Shown here: positions 35,832-39,884 of the stretch, piece by piece
Numbering within the stretch: the first letter of the stretch is position 1
How the letters are laid out: each line of letters begins with the position of its first letter
Source of the DNA: an uncultured Opitutia bacterium
GTDB taxonomy: Bacteria; Verrucomicrobiota; Verrucomicrobiia; Opitutales; Opitutaceae
Assembly: GCA_903872425.1 (NCBI GenBank)
Contig: CAIQKQ010000019.1
Span: 1-39,884 of the forward strand
DNA: 39,884 nt
Direction of reading: 5' to 3'
Notes under the pieces: model-generated
The model's input: the letters and a program-made list of their open reading frames with translations, nothing else
Told to the model about the DNA's origin: nothing
The model's database searches: none
Program-made: the position numbers and the translations under genes

Positions 35832-36872
35832 TCAGGCGGACACGCCGGCGACGGTGCAGACATTTTCTCCATGCCCGGCAATCGCACCGGGGACGGCGCG
35901 CTCCATCGGCGAGCCCACGAGCGGGTGCAACCCGAGGCGTGCCAGGAGCTTCATATCGTCACTGCGTTCGGGATTCGGCGTAGTGAGAAGTTTTTCGCCG
36001 AGAAAAATGCTGTTGGCCCCCGCCAAATAGCAGAGCGCCTGCAACTCGTCGCTCATTTCCGTGCGGCCGGCAGAGAGGCGCACCATCGCGCGCGGCATCA
36101 GGATGCGCGCGGTGGCGATGACGCGCACGAATTCGATCGGGTCAACAGGAGTGCGCTCCGCCAGCGGCGTACCGGCCACGGGCACTAAAGCATTGATTGG
36201 TACGGAGTCTGGGTGTGGGTCGAGGGCGGCGAGCTCGCCGAGCATTTTCAGACGGTCGTTCACGCTCTCGCCCATGCCTAGGATACCGCCGCTGCACACC
36301 TGCAGACCGGCGGCGCGGACACGCCCAAGGGTTTCTAGACGTTCGTCGTAAGTGCGGGTGGAGATAATCTCGGGGTAATACTCACGGGAAGTGTCGAGAT
36401 TGTGGTTATAGACGGTGCAACCGGCGGTCTTGAGACGAGTGGCCTGTGCGGCGTTGAGCATACCGAGCGTGCAGCAGACTTCGAGACCGAGGGCAGAAAC
36501 ACCGCGCACGGCGTCGAGCACAGAGTCAAACTGCGGGCCATCGCGCACCTCGCGCCAAGCCGCTCCCATACAGAACCGCGCCGCGCCACCCTGTTGCGCG
36601 CGGCGGGCGCTCGCGATAATGTCGGCGGAGTCCATGAGCTGCTCGGCTTCAAGGCCGGTGTCATGGTGTGCGGACTGCGGGCAGTAGGCGCAGTTTTCCG
36701 GGCAGCGGCCGGTCTTGATGGATTGGAGCGTGCAGAGCTGCACGGCAGCTGGGTCATGATGCGCGCGCTGCGCCTGTTGCGCGCGGAAAATAAGCTCCGG
36801 CAACGGCAAATCGTAGATGGCGCGGAGGGCGACGAGGTCGTAGGTGGCGGGCGTGCCGCAGGCGGTGGTCAT
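35832..36872 (-). CDS. bioB: Biotin synthase
   Basis: BioB inserts sulfur into dethiobiotin to give biotin, with a radical-SAM 4Fe-4S and an auxiliary 2Fe-2S cluster. The radical-SAM cysteines are in '[19 protein letters not shown]' (C57, C61, C64 from the chosen start). '[20 protein letters not shown]' and '[13 protein letters not shown]' follow, then '[11 protein letters not shown]', and the 2Fe-2S arginine region is in '[16 protein letters not shown]'. The ATG at 36872 gives 347 residues and lies 22 bases after bioA; the ORF start at 36947 would overlap bioA. No obvious Shine-Dalgarno is present. It ends 8 bases before bioD/F. Confidence 0.96.
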   Translation of the reverse strand: MTTACGTPATYDLVALRAIYDLPLPELIFRAQQAQRAHHDPAAVQLCTLQSIKTGRCPENCAYCPQSAHHDTGLEAEQLMDSADIIASARRAQQGGAARFCMGAAWREVRDGPQFDSVLDAVRGVSALGLEVCCTLGMLNAAQATRLKTAGCTVYNHNLDTSREYYPEIISTRTYDERLETLGRVRAAGLQVCSGGILGMGESVNDRLKMLGELAALDPHPDSVPINALVPVAGTPLAERTPVDPIEFVRVIATARILMPRAMVRLSAGRTEMSDELQALCYLAGANSIFLGEKLLTTPNPERSDDMKLLARLGLHPLVGSPMERAVPGAIAGHGENVCTVAGVSA

Positions 36873-36894
36873 AGGAAGGATAGGTTGAAAAATT

Positions 36895-38307
36895 TTAGGT
36901 GGGCAAAACGTCATCGATCGCTCGGGCAGTGCGGCGGACAAGCTCACCCAACTCGTGCTCGTCGAGACAGAGCGGCGGCACGAGCAAGAGCGAGTCGCCG
37001 AGCGGACGCAGCAGCAGGCCGTGCGCCCGTGCGCGGAGGCAGACTTGCAGACCGGTGCGACGGTCCACCGGGAAGTTTACATCGGAATCACGCGAGGGCG
37101 CAAGGTCGAGCGCGGCGGCGAAACCGCGCTGGCGGAGTTCACGAATGTGCGGGTGACTGGCGAAGGTTTCGTCGAGCAGGCGGCCAAAGTAGGCCGCGCG
37201 AGTGTGCAGCGTCCCGTCGGCGATCAGCGGGCGGAGCTTGCGAATGTTTTCAAGCGCCACGGCAGCAGCGAGTGGATTGCCAGTGAAGGTGTGACCGTGG
37301 AAAAATGCGCGCCCGCTGGCGTAGGGGCCAAGAAAAGCGGCGAAAATTTCCTCGCTCGCCAAAGTTGCCGCGAGCGGGAGGTAACCGCCCGTGAGACCTT
37401 TCGCCAAGCAGAGAAAATCAGGGGTCACGTCCTCGTCGGCGCACACCAGCATGGGCCCGAGCCGGCCAAACGCGACGAACACCTCGTCGAGGATGAGATG
37501 GACGTTATGCGCGCGGCAAAGCGCTGCAACCTCGCGCACGAAGCCGGGCGGTTGCAGGCGCATCCCGGCCGCGCCTTGGACGGATGGTTCGAGGATAAGG
37601 CACGCGGTGCGGTCAGCTTGTGCGACGAGCAGAGCGCGCAGCGCGGCGAGGCTCGCGGAGGCGTCGGCTGCGCGAACGTGTCCGCCCCACTCGCGACAGA
37701 GTGGTGCGGAGAAATGTTGAGCGGAAAAACACCAGGGGCGGAACCGTTCATGGAACCAACCACTGTCGCCGGCCGCCATCGCCCCGAAGGTGTCGCCGTG
37801 ATATCCGCCGGCCATCCCCAGGACGCCGATTTTCTCTGGGCGGCCAGTGAGTTGCCAGAATTGAAACGACATTTTCAACGCCACCTCAACCGCGCCCGCG
37901 CCGTTGTCGCTGAAAAACACCCGACCCAGCCCCGGCGGCGCGAGGTCGGCCAGTTCGGCGGCGAGCGCCGCGCCGGGCGCGTGCGTGAGGCCGAGCATCG
38001 TGGTGTGGGCGACGTGCGCGAGTTGGCGCTGAAGAGCAGCGTTAAGATCCGGGTCGTTGTGGCCGTGGACGTTGGTCCAGATGGATGCGTTGCCATCAAG
38101 ATATTCGCGGCCCTCTAGGTCGGTCAACCAACCGCCGCTGCCGGACGCGATGGCGAGCGGCGGCAACGCCAGATATTCCTGCATCTGTGCGAACGGATGC
38201 CAAACATGCTGGCGGTCGGCGGCGAGCGTGGCGGCGACGGCGGCGACTGCGGCCGCCGCATCGGGGCCGACGACGTCGGGAGCGCAAATGTCCGCCACGC
38301 GGGTCAT
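36895..38307 (-). CDS. bioA: Adenosylmethionine-8-amino-7-oxononanoate aminotransferase
   Basis: BioA converts KAPA to DAPA using SAM as amino donor, with PLP. First gene of the biotin operon. The ATG at 38307 gives about 470 residues; a GTG at 38331 is the longer alternative. It shows '[12 protein letters not shown]' (the BioA-specific N-terminal WxPxTQ-like motif), '[16 protein letters not shown]', '[17 protein letters not shown]', '[12 protein letters not shown]', '[15 protein letters not shown]', the PLP lysine in '[17 protein letters not shown]' and '[18 protein letters not shown]'. Only the second enzyme of the pathway order precedes bioB, and a dyad-rich 66-base gap separates the operon from the ferredoxin gene upstream. 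Confidence 0.95.
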   Translation of the reverse strand: MTRVADICAPDVVGPDAAAAVAAVAATLAADRQHVWHPFAQMQEYLALPPLAIASGSGGWLTDLEGREYLDGNASIWTNVHGHNDPDLNAALQRQLAHVAHTTMLGLTHAPGAALAAELADLAPPGLGRVFFSDNGAGAVEVALKMSFQFWQLTGRPEKIGVLGMAGGYHGDTFGAMAAGDSGWFHERFRPWCFSAQHFSAPLCREWGGHVRAADASASLAALRALLVAQADRTACLILEPSVQGAAGMRLQPPGFVREVAALCRAHNVHLILDEVFVAFGRLGPMLVCADEDVTPDFLCLAKGLTGGYLPLAATLASEEIFAAFLGPYASGRAFFHGHTFTGNPLAAAVALENIRKLRPLIADGTLHTRAAYFGRLLDETFASHPHIRELRQRGFAAALDLAPSRDSDVNFPVDRRTGLQVCLRARAHGLLLRPLGDSLLLVPPLCLDEHELGELVRRTARAIDDVLPT

Positions 38308-38345
38308 GCGCAGAGAATGCGCACGCACCACGCACGAAACAAGCC

Positions 38346-38396
38346 TTAGTTAAGCGGCCAGTCGAAACTGGCTAACTAACGGGCTAAGCTCGCCCG
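38346..38396 (-). promoter_or_regulatory. Nested dyads between ferredoxin and bioA (candidate operator or attenuator)
   Basis: A large dyad at 38346-38379 combines TTAGTTA / TAACTAA arms with an inner GCCAGT-(4)-ACTGGC hairpin; the only interruption is a four-base bulge. Directly beside it is a second hairpin, CGGGC / GCCCG (38380-38396). The 34-base span and two-arm form are like a BirA-type biotin operator, but the arms do not match its consensus. The structure could equally end the ferredoxin transcript, although there is no T run. Confidence 0.5.
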
Positions 38397-38397
38397 C

Positions 38398-38634
38398 TCA
38401 CTCGTCGCCGTCGTTCCCGATAGCCTCGACAGGGCAGCCCTCGAGCGCCTCCATGCAAAGAGCGACGTCATCCTCGGTCTTCGGTTGATTGAAGACAAAC
38501 GAGTGCCCGCCCTCGTCGTGGCGCTTGAAAAACGCCGGCGCGGTCTCGCGGCAGAGATCGCAATCAATGCATTGCTGATCGACGTAAAACTTGCCGCCGA
38601 TGTTGGTGCCCCATTTTTCTGCTTTGTTGGCCAT
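38398..38634 (-). CDS. Small ferredoxin (4Fe-4S or 3Fe-4S type)
   Basis: A 78-residue iron-sulfur electron carrier from the ATG at 38634; the track ORF opens at 38655. The cluster motif is 'CIDCDLCRETAP' (CxxCxxC) with the fourth ligand in 'ALEGCPVEAIG'. Spacing fits a single-cluster ferredoxin of the kind with one [4Fe-4S] or [3Fe-4S] site; 'CMEALEGCP' contains one further Cys. It lies directly upstream of the biotin operon on the same strand with only a dyad-rich 66-base gap to the bioA ORF. Supplying electrons to BioB is an attractive but unproven idea. It diverges from clpS across about 135 bases. Confidence 0.9.
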   Translation of the reverse strand: MANKAEKWGTNIGGKFYVDQQCIDCDLCRETAPAFFKRHDEGGHSFVFNQPKTEDDVALCMEALEGCPVEAIGNDGDE

Positions 38635-38769
38635 GAGCCGGGCAGCAAACGGCAACGGCCCAGCCTGTCAAGCGGGTAGGCGGCGGAAACCACTTCATCA
38701 AGGCCACGACCCTAGCCAGCCGCTGCAGAGTTGCGCACCGCCGACAAACCGCTCCATTGTCCGATCAAA

Positions 38770-39072
38770 GTGAGCCCTGCCCGCGCCGCCAACACTGTCA
38801 CCCAGCATGAAACCCACCCCGAGATTGCGCTCGGCGGCGTGTGGCACGTCGTTGTGCTCAACGACCCTGTCAACCTCATGTCCTATGTTGTGGCAGTGTT
38901 CCGGCGCGTTCTGGGTTTCGATGAGACCACGGCGCGCAAACACATGCTAGAAGTCCACGAACAAGGCCGCTCGGTTGTGTGGAGCGGGCTGCGCGAGCGT
39001 GCGGAGCACTACGCCTTTATGCTTCAGCAGTGGCATCTCACCACCGTGCTTGAATCCGATGAAACGCATTGA
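38770..39072 (+). CDS. clpS: ATP-dependent Clp protease adaptor ClpS
   Basis: ClpS hands N-degron substrates (exposed Leu, Phe, Tyr, Trp) to ClpAP. I prefer the GTG at 38770 (100 residues) to the TTG at 38731; both are in frame and no in-frame ATG precedes the domain. The binding-pocket residues are recognisable: Asn-Asp in 'VVLNDPVNLMSYVV', Met at the specificity position, and Met and His in 'HMLEVHEQGRSVVW'. The C-terminal 'AEHYAFMLQQWHLTTVLE' strand is typical. The stop overlaps the following gene's start by 14 bases, so the two are translationally coupled. No clpA or clpP is in the window. Confidence 0.93.
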   Translation: MSPARAANTVTQHETHPEIALGGVWHVVVLNDPVNLMSYVVAVFRRVLGFDETTARKHMLEVHEQGRSVVWSGLRERAEHYAFMLQQWHLTTVLESDETH

Positions 39073-39535
39073 GGTAAAACTCCACTTGCCTGCCGTCGCG
39101 CCCTTACTCGACGTGATCAAGTCCGCCGCCGATGCGCTCGGTGCCGACCTCGCCGCGCCACTGCGACTCTATGATCTCGAGGACGAGTTTCGCGCCGACT
39201 GGGAAGCCGAGCTGGTCGCATCCCAAAACGAAGACGTGCGACGACTGCTCGGGATGTTTGACACCGAGTTTTTCAGCACGGGGGTCATCGCGCTCGACGA
39301 GGCCAACGCCGAGGCAGTCGTGCGCGCATGTTCCGCTGTGCGCCTGCGGCTGCGGGTGGGCCCGCTCGCCGCGCTGGCCGATGAAGCGTTGGAGGCCGGC
39401 ACTGTCGAGGTCGGGCGACTGAGCGAGCCAACGGGCCGCGCGTTTATGTGCTACGTTTTTCTCGCCACCCTCCAAGACCTCATCCTCAGTCACCTTGACT
39501 CGGCGATCCTCGGCGACGGCGCGGCCCCGCCGTGA
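39059..39535 (+). CDS. DUF2017-like protein downstream of clpS
   Basis: A 158-residue acidic protein starting at the ATG at 39059 (the ORF track opens at 38975 inside clpS). It has no signal peptide or membrane segment and looks mostly helical: 'VAPLLDVIKSAADALGADL', 'ADWEAELVASQNEDVRRLLGMF', 'DEANAEAVVRACSAVRLRLRVG' and 'FMCYVFLATLQDLILSHLDS'. In actinobacteria a DUF2017 gene commonly follows clpS, with a similar acidic helical product, and 'VRACSAVRLRLRVGPLA' resembles the DUF2017 end. My assignment rests on position and general pattern rather than a strong motif. Function is unknown. Confidence 0.6.
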   Translation: MKRIEVKLHLPAVAPLLDVIKSAADALGADLAAPLRLYDLEDEFRADWEAELVASQNEDVRRLLGMFDTEFFSTGVIALDEANAEAVVRACSAVRLRLRVGPLAALADEALEAGTVEVGRLSEPTGRAFMCYVFLATLQDLILSHLDSAILGDGAAPP

Positions 39536-39550
39536 ATGCGGTGCGGGCAT

Positions 39551-39586
39551 TTCAAGCAAAAAAATTTCTTCAAGCAAAAAACTTTC
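39551..39586. repeat. Tandem 18-bp A-tract repeat
   Basis: Two head-to-tail copies of TTCAAGCAAAAAAATTTC, differing at one base, lie between the clpS-DUF2017-like stop and the 6S RNA gene, about 56-91 bases upstream of the 6S 5' end. Such A-tracts could bend DNA or act as an UP-like element for the 6S promoter. Confidence 0.7.
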
Positions 39587-39641
39587 CCGCCCTGCGGTGG
39601 TTCGCGTTGACGCGCCCCGCAAACCCGGCACGGTTCGCGCC

Positions 39642-39823
39642 GAAGACACCCTGCGGTGTTCGAACGCTTTGATAACTGCTCTTTGCCTTTGAGTCATTCC
39701 GGGAGCCGCGATCGGCGGCGGCTGCTAGGCCGTTCATCGGACAGCAAATGCCGTCTGGCGGCGCCCACCTTAACCTAAAAAGGTCTGAGCCTTTGAGGTT
39801 TTCGGCACAGGCGGGGTGTCTTC
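39642..39823 (+). ncRNA. ssrS: 6S RNA
   Basis: 6S RNA binds sigma-70 RNA polymerase holoenzyme as an open-promoter mimic and lowers transcription in stationary phase. The ends form a perfect 10-bp closing stem (GAAGACACCC with GGGTGTCTTC) giving about 182 nt, the normal length. After the stem the 5' side has CCCTGCGGTGTTCG, close to the usual 6S 5' element. The 3' side of the central bubble holds the expected hairpin (AACCT / AGGTT around AAAGG / CCTTT), after CGCCCACCTTAACC, and the end carries GGCACAGGCGGGG. The middle forms a long GC-rich arm. A TTGACG at 39607-39612 is a possible -35; the -10 is poor. A T/A-rich tail follows to the window end, possibly the terminator. Confidence 0.85.
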
Positions 39824-39884
39824 ATTCCTCTTTTCCGTACTTCATTTTATTTATTTTCTTTTGCTTTAATTTTTCTCGCATCCC

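Noticed and set aside
36955-38118. 387-residue plus-strand ORF inside bioA
   Set aside because: Antisense shadow of an intact aminotransferase.

Overview
The window is GC-rich, densely packed bacterial chromosome and contains no phage, plasmid, CRISPR or insertion-sequence genes. A Gram-negative envelope is implied by bamA, skp/ompH, lpxD, lnt and a C-terminal autotransporter barrel. Fused secDF, pyruvate phosphate dikinase, a biosynthetic arginine decarboxylase, a secreted GH29-type protein and weak Shine-Dalgarno signals together suggest a Verrucomicrobiota member, probably Opitutaceae-like. That assignment is an inference from gene content; no rRNA is present to test it.

Layout, left to right. 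1-3.2 kb: yajC-secDF (minus). 3.3-10 kb (plus): speA, a secreted GH29 fucosidase-like protein whose usual active-site residues look replaced, miaA and lnt. 10-15 kb (minus): a compact run of MYG1/DHH-like protein, DUF2293 protein, trhO, rlmN, a TSUP permease and ruvC, mostly nucleic-acid and tRNA/rRNA functions. 15.1-18.1 kb: ppdK with its own promoter and a clear intrinsic terminator. 18.2-20.0 kb: an unrecognised RGG/Pro-rich protein with a terminator-like hairpin almost touching its start codon. 20.3-22.6 kb: a HAF-repeat autotransporter. 22.6-23.1 kb: an AT-rich low-complexity gap and a tRNA-Leu(GAG). 23.2-31.4 kb (minus): dnaB-bamA-skp ending at a strong terminator, then lpxD-prs-degP-like. 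31.6-32.3 kb: a YgjP-type metallopeptidase. 32.6-38.3 kb: a full biotin operon, bioA-bioB-bioD/F fusion-bioH/G-like-bioC, with three of its four junctions tight or overlapping. 38.4-38.6 kb: a small ferredoxin. 38.7-39.5 kb (plus): clpS overlapping a DUF2017-like gene. 39.64-39.82 kb: a 6S RNA gene, absent from the ORF track, which I recognised from its closing stem and 3' bubble hairpin.

Functional groups. YajC/SecDF, Skp, BamA, LpxD, Lnt and the DegP-like protease together cover secretion and outer-membrane biogenesis. The biotin operon supplies both pimeloyl-ACP steps (BioC and a BioH/G-like hydrolase) and the late pathway, with KAPA synthase and dethiobiotin synthetase carried on one polypeptide. 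MiaA, TrhO, RlmN and the tRNA gene are translation functions. ClpS and 6S RNA are protein-turnover and stationary-phase regulators. The items most worth following up are the GH29 protein with its altered active site, the BioD-BioF fusion and the dyad upstream of the biotin operon, the RGG-rich unknown with its leader hairpin, the clpS/DUF2017-like pair, and the 6S RNA with duplicated upstream elements.
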